Source: Bdellovibrionales bacterium RIFOXYD12_FULL_39_22 (GTDB lineage: Bacteria; Bdellovibrionota; Bacteriovoracia; Bacteriovoracales; Bacteriovoracaceae). Taken from it: DNA of 44,496 bases. The notes under the pieces were generated by a model. The model was not told where the DNA came from, ran no database searches, and saw only the letters and a program-made list of their open reading frames with translations. Positions 1-7,970 of the stretch are shown piece after piece. The stretch is from NCBI GenBank assembly GCA_001770205.1, contig MEQL01000020.1, forward strand, positions 1-44,496, given 5' to 3'. Within the stretch, counting starts at the first letter, position 1, and each line of letters starts with the position of its first letter. The translations under genes and the position numbers were made by a program.

Positions 1-2
1 AG

Positions 3-68
3 AAATTCATCCTGGATAAGGTAGATCTATTCCGTTCGGAGGGGCAGCGCATGATTGCCTTCGGATAA
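3..68 (+). CDS. C-terminal end of a truncated unknown gene (partial)
   Basis: The window opens inside a reading frame that is open from base 3 to a TAA at 66-68 and encodes about 21 residues ending in QRMIAFG. The other two forward frames are closed by stops within the first 24 bases. The next gene starts 31 bases later on the same strand, so this would be the 3' end of an upstream gene of the same foreign segment. The product cannot be identified from so short a tail, and a chance open frame is possible. Confidence 0.35.
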   Translation, partial: KFILDKVDLFRSEGQRMIAFG

Positions 69-99
69 AAAAGTTAACAAAAGTCGGTAGTCATGAGTT

Positions 100-732
100 A
101 TGAATCCTAAAACAAATCAAATCGAAGAAGTTGTCCTGCGAATACAGAAGGAGTTTGTTCATAAAAAAATTTCCGAGGAAGCAAAAAACTGGAAAAGCAC
201 CATCTCCAAAATGGTTGCGGATAAACACGATCCTGACATTAGAAGAGCTGGAAAAATGTTAGAAGAGGAGTATTCAGAAATAATGCGTACTTTGAATAAA
301 TCGGGAGTAGAGCTGAATCTTGAAAAGCAGAGTTTGTTGGAACCGCTTGCTGACGAAGGTTATACTAGGGCCGCAAGCAAGACCAATAAAACAAGCTTTG
401 AAATAGACAAAAGTAAGAAGGAGTTAATTGAATCACTGATACCTGCAGAATTTAGATCGCAAATATCCATATTGGAATATATTCCCCATGTTCGTTGGGA
501 GGATATGAATTATATTGAAAAAGCAAAGTTTGCCAAAGACGTAGTAGAGGCAGAAGCTAGAGCAATTGCGAAAGGAAAGTTCGACCCCGAACCACATTTT
601 GCAAATTGGCTAAAACATTCCGGTGAACAGGAGCGAATGGTTAGAATTGATTTTGACAAAATTGTTAGTCTAAAACCCAGCGAAGTGGAATCCCTCAAAT
701 CCGTGGTGAGAGTACTTGCAAAAAAAGGCTAA
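100..732 (+). CDS. Unknown 210-aa helical protein ending at an A7 slippery run
   Basis: I do not recognise this protein. It is soluble, charged and largely helical, without signal peptide, membrane segment or cysteines. The ATG at 100 has no clear Shine-Dalgarno. The frame ends in GCA AAA AAA GGC TAA. The seven A's at 720-726 have the A_AAA_AAA arrangement of a -1 slippery site, and the -1 frame continues with protein-like sequence for another 140 codons without any start codon of its own nearby (next entry). The region has almost no GGCC tetramers, unlike the rest of the window, which suggests acquired DNA. It could be the first half of a frameshifted gene, a programmed-frameshift product, or a complete small protein. 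Confidence 0.55.
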   Translation: MNPKTNQIEEVVLRIQKEFVHKKISEEAKNWKSTISKMVADKHDPDIRRAGKMLEEEYSEIMRTLNKSGVELNLEKQSLLEPLADEGYTRAASKTNKTSFEIDKSKKELIESLIPAEFRSQISILEYIPHVRWEDMNYIEKAKFAKDVVEAEARAIAKGKFDPEPHFANWLKHSGEQERMVRIDFDKIVSLKPSEVESLKSVVRVLAKKG

Positions 733-1249
733 ATTCTAGTGATGAACAGGCAATCGCCGCTGATTTTGAATTTTTATTTAAAGAGGTCGGAGGGAAAATT
801 GACGACCCGCTTCCGTACATTAGTCAAGTTATACGCTCTCCAGATTTTCCATCCTCTCAACGAATCTTTGATAGGCTCTCTTATCTTCGCGATCAGATTC
901 AAACACTCCATAATAAGAAAGGCAATGAAACATATATATTGAGTCTGAAAGAAGCACCATCGAGTGCGTCAGCTAGTATGAATAGACTTAGTTTTTACAG
1001 ATCTTATATGAATGAAAAAGCATTTGACAAAATTTTGGTGAATAATTTGGAATTAAATCCTGTTAGGAATGCATTGAAATTTATTGGGTCAACTCTATCA
1101 AGCTGTCTACGAGAACTCTTAACAAAACAATATCTTTTAATGAAAAGATAAATTATAAAGCCAATGGCGAATTTGCTCCGATCCCAGAATATTCTTCGCA
1201 CATTTCTCTCAAAATGAGAGTGGTGGCACTAGCGCTTAATCGGACATGA
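720..1249 (+). pseudogene. Out-of-frame continuation of the 100-732 gene (frameshifted remnant)
   Basis: From the A7 run at 720-726 the -1 frame reads KKRLNSSDEQAIAADFEF and stays open to a TAA at 1149-1151. Upstream it is closed by a TAG at 666, and no ATG, GTG or TTG occurs in it before the TTG at 939. It therefore cannot easily be an independent gene. Around 1067 the next -1 frame opens and reads through a plausible stretch (KINYKANGEFAPIPEY) to a TGA at 1247-1249, overlapping the convergent neighbour by about 20 bases. Two successive shifts of the same sign suggest two single-base deletions: gene decay, or uncorrected homopolymer errors in the assembly. The protein family is not recognised. 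The shift at 720 is well supported; the second one is less certain. Confidence 0.5.
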
Positions 1250-2296
1250 CTCCAGCTTCAAATAAAGTGTAATCCGATCAACACTGGCCCAAGAAGAACT
1301 TTCCTCATCCAAAACGCCAAGCATAAAAGAAGTATTTATTCGCAAAATATCTTGCGCACCACATTTGGAAACTAACACTTCGTTGCGACGAAGAAGCGAA
1401 CGCCCTTGTAAACCATCGTTGGTAGCAACCACTCTTTTAGACATTGTTGGTGCATGAGCACCGGCGGTAAAAGCTTCTAGTTTCAAATTAGAAAACTCTC
1501 CCTCTGTGGCCAAATCAAATTTTTGTCCAATATCAATTTGAGAAATAACCAAGCGTGTATTGGCAGGAACTTTGATTGGAATGGCAAGAGAGCAACTCTT
1601 GCGCAAAATAGTAGAAGAACCACTAATACCATTTTTTAACATGTAGTTTTTTGGATAAATATCCAAAATATTTCTCTCATAATCAAAGTCCGCAAATATG
1701 GCGGCGCTGCCGGCATGTCCCTGCGGACAACCAGTGCCATTTATAGCAATCTCCTCACTATTAATTACCGAGGCTAGCAATTCATCATCAATCAGTAAAA
1801 ATTTATCTCCGATATGTGTTACAATTTTAAATCCAACCTGCAATGGATTTAAGTATTGCGAGATAACATAATTATCATCATTGATCGCCGCGGCCCTAAG
1901 CATTTCATGAAAAACCAAATAGTATATATCTCGATCTTTCTCAAAATGTTCAAACCAACGATCTCGATCCAGTATGATTTTACCTGGAGCACCAATCGCA
2001 TCCACCAGCGCCCCTCCATTGTCCCATATCGGGCCGCTTTCAGTGGTAATAACATCTATGGACAGCGTCTGGCGCAAACCTTCCAGATCTAGTTTATGAT
2101 CAATTAAAAGTTGCAGGCCTTGCTCAGAAGCAACAAGATAATTTAATACTACCTCTCCGGCCTTAATAAAAGTTGCGCGCACATGGTCACCACCATTGCC
2201 TTCCCCATGGCCACGAAAGGCCAAGAGATTGGTGCTAACAAAGAGCAGCAGTGACACTAACATAAGCGTTTTGGTAAATTTTTTTCTCTCTTTCAT
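1229..2296 (-). CDS. Secreted protein with C-terminal DUF4360-like domain
   Basis: The preferred start is the ATG at 2296, behind an AGGAG ribosome site; longer frames lack one. The product has 355 residues: a signal peptide (MKERKKFTKTLMLVSLLLF, likely cleaved near LLA), then about 150 residues with a possible helix-HE motif (LVFHEMLRAAA), then a C-terminal domain starting GCPQGHAGSAAI and containing CSLAIPIKVPANTRLVI. That domain matches in pattern the secreted paralogue encoded two genes upstream and the DUF4360 family, which is known mainly by sequence. It is the last gene of a three-gene minus-strand operon with a TIGR02147 regulator, 17 bases from its upstream neighbour. The exported location is well supported; the function is unknown. 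The HE helix could hint at a metalloprotease, but HExxH is not complete. Confidence 0.7.
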   Translation of the reverse strand: MKERKKFTKTLMLVSLLLFVSTNLLAFRGHGEGNGGDHVRATFIKAGEVVLNYLVASEQGLQLLIDHKLDLEGLRQTLSIDVITTESGPIWDNGGALVDAIGAPGKIILDRDRWFEHFEKDRDIYYLVFHEMLRAAAINDDNYVISQYLNPLQVGFKIVTHIGDKFLLIDDELLASVINSEEIAINGTGCPQGHAGSAAIFADFDYERNILDIYPKNYMLKNGISGSSTILRKSCSLAIPIKVPANTRLVISQIDIGQKFDLATEGEFSNLKLEAFTAGAHAPTMSKRVVATNDGLQGRSLLRRNEVLVSKCGAQDILRINTSFMLGVLDEESSSWASVDRITLYLKLESCPIKR

Positions 2297-2313
2297 AATT
2301 TTCTCCTCTTCTG

Positions 2314-3120
2314 TTATTGCTCCCCGTCCTTGGTTTGCGTCAATGGAAATAGATTGATGCAAATTTTGTACACTTCATTCTTACAATCATCCTCTAAAAA
2401 ATCTGACAATTTCTGTCTAAACTCTCTAATCATTTTTTTTGCTTTTGGCAGCTTTTTGATATCAATGGCCATGGTCATTGAAACAAAATCACGTTTCTCC
2501 ACGCTATCTTTTTCTAGCGATCGCTGGGCCAGTTCTAAATTACGCAAGTGTGCTTTTTTCAAGGCGATATCTGCAATATCATCGGTAGTATTGTAACTTG
2601 CGCCAGTTGGTTTTAATTTACCATTTTTACTTTTGCTTAACATATTTAAGCGAATTAAACGCGCAATTGCCATTTTGACTTCATCAACTCCAATGTTTAA
2701 TCTGCGCGCAATTGCCACTTCATCGCTATCAAAATCATCTGTTTCTGACAGCGATAAAATGGCAAAGTGATACCAATCTGAAATTGTGTGGAACTGATCC
2801 ATGGCCAATTCGATACTAGGCTTAGTTGATTTTTTTTCTCTATTCTGTATCGTGCCATCTTCGCTACTTTTATCTAACTTCTCATTAACATAAAGATCTA
2901 AAATCTGGCCGATCTCTGCGGGCGAAAGACAGAGATTCCGCAAAACCTTTTCCATTCCTTTTTTTGATACACGACGTTTACCGTTTAATATTTCCGATAG
3001 TGCCGCAGGGCCAATTCCTGCGCGCCTGGCAAATGCTCGCAATGAATAGGCCCCATTTTTCATCTTCGCGGCCAGAAGTAGCTCTTGTAATTTTTTCTGA
3101 AAAGCTAGTTGTGCCGACAT
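2314..3120 (-). CDS. TIGR02147 (DUF4423) family transcriptional regulator
   Basis: Cytoplasmic protein of 268 residues with the two-part structure of the TIGR02147 family, which is abundant in Bdellovibrio-like bacteria and Fibrobacterota. It has an N-terminal Cro/C1-type helix-turn-helix (YSLRAFARRAGIGPAALSEI, then LNGKRRVS), followed by the DUF4423 part starting FHTISDWYHFAIL and containing a winged-helix-like stretch (DSDEVAIARRLNIGVDEV). The start is placed at ATG 3120 because AAGGAAG precedes it; an ATG 18 bases upstream has no ribosome site. It lies between two genes for secreted DUF4360-like proteins in one operon and probably controls them. A perfect 31-bp inverted repeat about 115 bases upstream of the operon is a possible operator (inference). 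Confidence 0.85.
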   Translation of the reverse strand: MSAQLAFQKKLQELLLAAKMKNGAYSLRAFARRAGIGPAALSEILNGKRRVSKKGMEKVLRNLCLSPAEIGQILDLYVNEKLDKSSEDGTIQNREKKSTKPSIELAMDQFHTISDWYHFAILSLSETDDFDSDEVAIARRLNIGVDEVKMAIARLIRLNMLSKSKNGKLKPTGASYNTTDDIADIALKKAHLRNLELAQRSLEKDSVEKRDFVSMTMAIDIKKLPKAKKMIREFRQKLSDFLEDDCKNEVYKICINLFPLTQTKDGEQ

Positions 3121-3141
3121 TTTTTCTTCCTTTCCCATTAA

Positions 3142-3762
3142 CTACTTTATTTCAAAAATACCGTTATTGGGGCCACATGACTTCACTACTGCGCTAATTA
3201 CAATTTCTGGCCCAATCTCCACCCAGGCCCACGATCTACGAGAGGAAGGAGATGAGTTTCGAAGTAAAATACTAGTATTAAGACGAAGATTTACATCTTC
3301 CCCGCAACCACTCCAAATAATTTCCTCATTCCCGATGGAACCAAAAATGTGGCCCGTTGGCAGATCAATGCTCACCGGATTTCCCACTCCCCCGGCCAGA
3401 AAGTATTCAAATCCAATACGCCCTCGTACGTTGGAAGAAAGGTAGCTACTGAAATCTAACGTCTGCACCACAATCCCAACCTGCATACCGGCCGGCACGG
3501 AAACAGGAATGGCCATATTACAAGTAACGCGTTTGATTGTTTTTCCCTTCGTTATACTAACATAACCATCAAACTCAATGTTGAGTGCATTTAGTTCATA
3601 ATCAAATGAGTACGAAACCGTCTCATCAGCACAGCCACTTCCTCCCACTTCCGGATGGCCGAATGATAAAAATCCTGCGGCGGATGCTGCGGTGGCCACC
3701 CAAGTAGTGGCCAATACCACTGTTAATCCTTTCTTTAAGCTTTTGAAAATCTCTTTTTTCAT
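3142..3762 (-). CDS. Secreted DUF4360-like protein
   Basis: First gene of the operon, with AGGGGAG nine bases before its ATG. The 206-residue product has a clear signal peptide (predicted cut after TAASA, residue 28). The mature part has the pattern of the DUF4360 family: an early Cys (GGSGC), a beta-rich core, a second Cys in CNMAIPVSVPAGMQVGI, and late cysteines near the end of strands. The neighbouring 1229-2296 product ends in the same kind of domain (CSLAIPIKVPANTRLVI), so the two are paralogues in that part. The four conserved cysteines suggest disulfides in an exported beta-sandwich. The role is unknown; the pairing with a TIGR02147 regulator suggests that production is conditional. 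Confidence 0.75.
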   Translation of the reverse strand: MKKEIFKSLKKGLTVVLATTWVATAASAAGFLSFGHPEVGGSGCADETVSYSFDYELNALNIEFDGYVSITKGKTIKRVTCNMAIPVSVPAGMQVGIVVQTLDFSSYLSSNVRGRIGFEYFLAGGVGNPVSIDLPTGHIFGSIGNEEIIWSGCGEDVNLRLNTSILLRNSSPSSRRSWAWVEIGPEIVISAVVKSCGPNNGIFEIK

Positions 3763-3877
3763 GGCAATCTCCCCTGTTTGTGTGCGTTATTCTTATTGTG
3801 ATTCAGAATTCCCACTCTCCATTTGGTATCCTGATCTCTCAACTATACATTTATCATGATCTTTTTAAGAGGCGCAA

Positions 3878-3908
3878 GATGTTTTGGAACAAAGTGTTCC
3901 AAAACATC
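3878..3908. promoter_or_regulatory. Perfect 14-bp inverted repeat with 3-base centre
   Basis: Arms GATGTTTTGGAACA (3878-3891) and TGTTCCAAAACATC (3895-3908) are exact reverse complements around AAG. The repeat lies in the 258-base gap between the divergent psuG gene and the DUF4360/TIGR02147 operon, about 110 bases from either start. No T-tract follows on either strand, so a simple terminator is unlikely. It could be an operator for the TIGR02147 regulator or an mRNA hairpin in the psuG leader. No other gene is seen in this gap. Confidence 0.55.
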
Positions 3909-4020
3909 TCCAGAGAGCATGGCAATGGAACAGGGCCAACTTGTTACCAGCTATTTTTTTGCCCTAAATATGAAAATATGCAACACTACTATAAAGCGTA
4001 AAAATAACGAGGATAGAGAT

Positions 4021-4983
4021 ATGTCAATAATCACCCAAAAAAATTCCAGACAAAAAAAATTCGTCTCAGGCCTTGCTCAGTATTTAGATTTCTCTCCAGA
4101 AGTAAGAAAGGCCAAGAAAAATAAAGCACCGCTAGTGGCCTTAGAGTCGACCATCATCGCCCATGGCATGCCTTATCCACAAAATCTGGCCACGGCCCAG
4201 GCAGTAGAAAAAATTGTACGACAAAATGGAGCTACTCCGGCCACCATCGCAATCTTAGAGGGAAAAATTAAAATTGGCCTAACCAGTGACGAATTAAAAC
4301 AACTGGCCAGTTCGCCAGATGTAGCAAAAGTCTCTCGTCGGGACATGGCCACCATCATTACTTGTAAAAAAAATGGTGCTACCACCGTCTCCGCCACAAT
4401 GATTGCCGCACACTTGGCCGGAATTGAACTCTTTGTTACTGGAGGGATTGGTGGTGTTCATCGAGGAGCAGAAAACTCTATGGATATCTCTGCTGATCTC
4501 AGTGAACTGGCGCAAACTTCCGTGGCGGTAGTTTGTGCCGGAGCAAAATCAATCTTGGATCTCCCAAAAACACTAGAGTATTTAGAAACACATGGAGTAC
4601 CTATCATTGGATTTAAGACTGATGAATTTCCAGCCTTCTATTCACGTGCAAGCGGCCTATCCGTTGATCACCATGCTACAAGCGTAGAAGAGGTGGCCAA
4701 TATCATTCGCTGCAAATGGAAATTAAATCTGGCCGGTGGAATTGTAATTGCCAATCCAATTCCAAGACAAAATGAACTGCTGGCCTCTTTTATCAACCCT
4801 TATATTGAAAATGCCATCAAAGAAGCGGCCCGAAAAAATATTTCCGGCAAAGAATTGACTCCCTTCTTATTAAAAGAAATTAAGGAGGCAACCAAAGGTA
4901 AAGGATTAGATGCAAATATTGCGCTAGTAAAACATAATGCAATGGTTGGTGCAAAAATTGCTGCCGCACTATCCAAAATTTAA
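4021..4983 (+). CDS. psuG: Pseudouridine-5'-phosphate glycosidase
   Basis: PsuG (YeiN/IndA family) splits pseudouridine 5'-phosphate reversibly into uracil and ribose 5-phosphate, a step in recycling pseudouridine from RNA. The start is ATG 4021 with GAGGAT seven bases upstream; the frame is open further upstream but without a ribosome site or family similarity. The 320 residues match the usual family length. Visible family blocks are VALESTIIAHGMPYPQN, GATPATIAI, TTVSATM, FVTGGIGGVHRGAE, AGAKSILDLPKTLEYLET, ANPIPR and LVKHNAMVGAKIA. The Lys in AGAKSILD aligns with the lysine reported to form the covalent intermediate in the E. coli enzyme. The usual partner kinase psuK is not next to it, so how pseudouridine phosphate is supplied is open. 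Confidence 0.95.
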   Translation: MSIITQKNSRQKKFVSGLAQYLDFSPEVRKAKKNKAPLVALESTIIAHGMPYPQNLATAQAVEKIVRQNGATPATIAILEGKIKIGLTSDELKQLASSPDVAKVSRRDMATIITCKKNGATTVSATMIAAHLAGIELFVTGGIGGVHRGAENSMDISADLSELAQTSVAVVCAGAKSILDLPKTLEYLETHGVPIIGFKTDEFPAFYSRASGLSVDHHATSVEEVANIIRCKWKLNLAGGIVIANPIPRQNELLASFINPYIENAIKEAARKNISGKELTPFLLKEIKEATKGKGLDANIALVKHNAMVGAKIAAALSKI

Positions 4984-5083
4984 AAGACAACATTAGTCGG
5001 GAATTTATTCAAAAGAAGGCCTTTACTTTTTAGGTATTCATAATATCATCTCTTATGTGCTTAAATTTAATTGGAGGCATTGA

Positions 5084-5329
5084 ATGAAAACTATTTTATT
5101 TTTATCTCTTATCTCTCTAACCCTGTGCACTTCTGGTTTTTTTGGAGATTCTGCATTTGCTCAAGGCATTGCTATTTCTGGAGCAATGTCTAGCAAAGAA
5201 AAACCCTACTGCACTAAGATGAAGAAAAAAAAACAGGCCGCCAAGTGTTGTACTATCGCTGATGCCAAAAAAAAGAACAAATGCGCTGCTAAGTATAAAT
5301 GTCAGTGCCCATCACCGGCCACCAACTAG
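5084..5329 (+). CDS. Small secreted Lys- and Cys-rich protein
   Basis: An 81-residue protein with a strong ribosome site (GGAGG six bases before ATG) and a signal peptide likely cut after AFA (residue 26). The mature part of about 55 residues has six cysteines (PYC, KCC, NKC, YKC, QC) and several lysine clusters (KMKKKK, AKKKNK), so it is strongly basic and could form three disulfides. I do not recognise the family. Size, charge and cysteine content resemble secreted antimicrobial or inhibitor peptides, but that is only a resemblance. It is a single gene between psuG and a convergent acyltransferase gene. Confidence 0.6.
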   Translation: MKTILFLSLISLTLCTSGFFGDSAFAQGIAISGAMSSKEKPYCTKMKKKKQAAKCCTIADAKKKNKCAAKYKCQCPSPATN

Positions 5330-5401
5330 TTATTTGTTCAATTGCAATTACTAGTATGAAACTAAATGAAAGTTCGTAAAAACAGAACTGACTAATAAAA
5401 T

Positions 5402-6034
5402 TCATCTTATTTTCTGTGCTATAATTTTTGCCTTGATTTGCTCTAAAATTAAATTCTCAGAATCTTCGGGGCAAATTTTAAATGGATCTCCCCAGGAAAT
5501 ATATCCACAAAAAGGCACCAAAATAGAGTCTCCTCGCGGCAGTGAGGCACCAGTATTTTCTAAATATACCGGCACACAAGAAATTTCTGGCATGGCCTTA
5601 AGTAAAATTGCTACTCCTTTTTTTAGTTGTTGCCACTCCCCAGGATTACCTCGAGAGCCCTCAGGAAAAATCACTAAACTTTTTCCGGCCCTTAATAAAG
5701 TAAGCATTGCCTCAATAGGATCCGTGCCATTTTCTTTTTCTTGTTTGTTGCGATTGATTAAAACAACGTTTAAAAGATGATGCGAAAGAAAACGCGACAG
5801 AGAGCTTTTGCCCCAATAGTCCATTGCCGCCACCGGATGAGTGGTAAATATTTTAGAAGCTGGCAGAGAACTCATTATGGCCATGGCATCTATATGACTA
5901 TTGTGATTGGCCACAATTATAAATTGTTTTTCCTTGCAAATTTTTTCATTTTTATAAACATCTATGCCTACAATAAATTTTAAAATCGGGCGCATGACCA
6001 AATAATAGTAGATAAAAATTATAATTTTACTCAT
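5402..6034 (-). CDS. 1-acyl-sn-glycerol-3-phosphate acyltransferase family (PlsC-like)
   Basis: A membrane-associated acyltransferase of about 210 residues. It has an N-terminal hydrophobic helix (IIIFIYYYLV), the NHxxxxD catalytic motif (ANHNSHIDAM), the substrate-binding block FPEGSRG and a later VPVYLENTG block, all typical of PlsC. Family members transfer an acyl chain to lysophosphatidate or to another lysolipid or alcohol. The start is uncertain. ATG 6034 is used because the hydrophobic helix follows it, but its ribosome site is weak; an in-frame TTG at 6088 would add 18 residues, and a GGGAGG lies between the two. It is transcribed away from the hydrolase-methyltransferase operon at 6171, and the divergent pair may act on the same lipid. 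Confidence 0.8.
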   Translation of the reverse strand: MSKIIIFIYYYLVMRPILKFIVGIDVYKNEKICKEKQFIIVANHNSHIDAMAIMSSLPASKIFTTHPVAAMDYWGKSSLSRFLSHHLLNVVLINRNKQEKENGTDPIEAMLTLLRAGKSLVIFPEGSRGNPGEWQQLKKGVAILLKAMPEISCVPVYLENTGASLPRGDSILVPFCGYISWGDPFKICPEDSENLILEQIKAKIIAQKIR

Positions 6035-6170
6035 AACAACAAAGCAATTCTCTCGGACAATAAACCGTTTTTCCTCCCTTGTTACCAATTAAATTCGTGC
6101 TACGATGTGACTATAACTAAGAGAGTCTGCAATATATTGGCATTATACATCAACCTAGGAAAAAGTATTT

Positions 6171-7928
6171 ATGAAAAATTATGAGATCATAGAAGGAAAT
6201 TTTATCTCTTTTGATAAAACAGAATTATTCTATCGAACTTGGAAACCGAAAAATAGTAACGAGGGTGATATTCCCGGGCGCGTGTTAATTCTTTTGCACC
6301 GAGGCCATGAGCATTCTGGACGGCTGCAAGATTTGGTCGAGGGGATTGCTTCCGATGACATGTGGTGTTTTGCCTATGATGGGAGAGGCCATGGAAAAAA
6401 CCCTGGCCCACGCGGATACGCCCCGGATTTTGGATTTATGATTAAAGATCTTAATTCGTTTGTTCAGTTTCTTATCGAAAAACACAATATCAAAATGGAA
6501 AACATCACTATTGTCGCTAACAGTGTTGGCGCAGTAATAACTTCCACCTGGGTGCATGATTATGCTCCTAAAATCAGGGCGATGATATTAGCAGCACCGG
6601 CCTTTTACATTAAACTGTATGTGCCCTTTGCTCTCTTTTTCCTCCGTATACTGAACGCTTTTAAGCATCCGGCCTTTATCTCTAGCTATGTTAAATCAAA
6701 ATTCCTAACTCATGATCCAGCAGAACAGAAAAAATATGATAGCGATCCTCTCATCACTCCTCAAATTGCCGTAAATATCCTACTCGGACTCTACGATCAT
6801 GCTAATCGCACTGTAATCGATGCTGCGGCAATTCACGTACCGACACTAATTCTATCAGCGGGCTCTGATTGGGTAGTGGGGGTAAAACAGCAAAAACAAT
6901 TCTTTGATCAACTATCCTCTACTACTAAAGAATTTGTAGAATATCCCACTTTTTATCACGGAGTTTTGTACGAAAAAGAAAAAAACCTACCCTTCCAAAA
7001 ATCGCGAGAATTTATAGAACGAGTTTATTCTCAGGAATTATTTTCCTATAATCTTATCAATGCCGATCAACAAGGATACACCAAGCAGGAATATGAAAAT
7101 CTTTTGCGCAAATCACTCCCCCTTTGGAAGGCCTTTTACTATGCGTTCACTCGCTTGATGATGGCCACCTTTGGACGTTTAAGTCAGGGTATCCGAATTG
7201 GACTAAATCATGGCTTTGACTCTGGCCTTTCTCTAGACTATGTTTATGAAAATAATCCAAGAGGTATCACGGGAATTGGCCGCTTTATCGATCGCTGTTA
7301 TCTTGATGCTGTCGGTTGGAAAGGCATTCGTGCCAGAAAAATTAATTTGCAAAAAAACATTGAAGAAACCATAAATCGATTATTGAAAGAACATCGTCCA
7401 GTCCGCGTTATGGATATTGCCGCCGGCCCCGGCCGCTACCTTCTAGAAGTGGCGCAGAAATATAATCGGGATGATGTTAAGTTTTTGATTCGCGATTACG
7501 ATCCGCGTAATATTGAAAAAAGCAGATTGCTGGCACGAGAACTTAATTGCAAAAATGTAGAATTCATTCAAGGTGATGCTTTCGATCCCAAGTCATTTGA
7601 TGCCAATAATTTTGCGCCCAACGTTATTGTCATCTCCGGCCTATATGAGTTATTTGATGATAATAAAATGGTGGCCAATTCTATTATGGGGGCCACCTCT
7701 GTTTTGCAAAAACCAGGATATGTGATTTACACCGGACAGCCTTGGCACCCTCAACTCGAATTAATTGCTCATACACTACCCAATCGCGATGGCAACCGCT
7801 GGGTTATGCGTCGAAGAACTCAAGCGGAACTAGATCAGCTATTTTACGGTAGCGGCCTGGTTAAGCAGGATATGAGTATCGATGAGTGGGGGATTTTCAC
7901 TGTATCCAGAGCACAAAATCAGCAGTAA
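6171..7928 (+). CDS. Bifunctional alpha/beta-hydrolase and class I SAM methyltransferase
   Basis: A 585-residue fusion of two cytoplasmic enzymes. Residues 1-290 are an alpha/beta-hydrolase of the monoacylglycerol-lipase type: HRGHEHSGR oxyanion region, DGRGHGKNPGPRG, nucleophile elbow ANSVGA with Ser118, Asp233 in AGSDWVV and His263 in FYHGV form the expected triad. Residues about 300-585 are a Rossmann methyltransferase with SAM motif I VMDIAAGPGRY at 413-423 and an acidic residue in RDYDPRN. The elbow ANSVG instead of GHSMG is unusual. It is the first gene of an operon with a second methyltransferase and a small membrane protein, divergent from a PlsC-like gene. The likely role is cleavage or transfer of an acyl ester coupled to methylation of a lipid or secondary metabolite; the substrate is unknown. 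Confidence 0.8.
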   Translation: MKNYEIIEGNFISFDKTELFYRTWKPKNSNEGDIPGRVLILLHRGHEHSGRLQDLVEGIASDDMWCFAYDGRGHGKNPGPRGYAPDFGFMIKDLNSFVQFLIEKHNIKMENITIVANSVGAVITSTWVHDYAPKIRAMILAAPAFYIKLYVPFALFFLRILNAFKHPAFISSYVKSKFLTHDPAEQKKYDSDPLITPQIAVNILLGLYDHANRTVIDAAAIHVPTLILSAGSDWVVGVKQQKQFFDQLSSTTKEFVEYPTFYHGVLYEKEKNLPFQKSREFIERVYSQELFSYNLINADQQGYTKQEYENLLRKSLPLWKAFYYAFTRLMMATFGRLSQGIRIGLNHGFDSGLSLDYVYENNPRGITGIGRFIDRCYLDAVGWKGIRARKINLQKNIEETINRLLKEHRPVRVMDIAAGPGRYLLEVAQKYNRDDVKFLIRDYDPRNIEKSRLLARELNCKNVEFIQGDAFDPKSFDANNFAPNVIVISGLYELFDDNKMVANSIMGATSVLQKPGYVIYTGQPWHPQLELIAHTLPNRDGNRWVMRRRTQAELDQLFYGSGLVKQDMSIDEWGIFTVSRAQNQQ

Positions 7929-7970
7929 TCGATTTCAATCTAAAACTCATTACGAGAAAAGAGGTTCTGT

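Noticed and set aside
739..942. 67-codon plus-strand frame starting ATGATGAAC-like
   Set aside because: It overlaps the better -1 continuation of the preceding gene, and its product has no natural composition.
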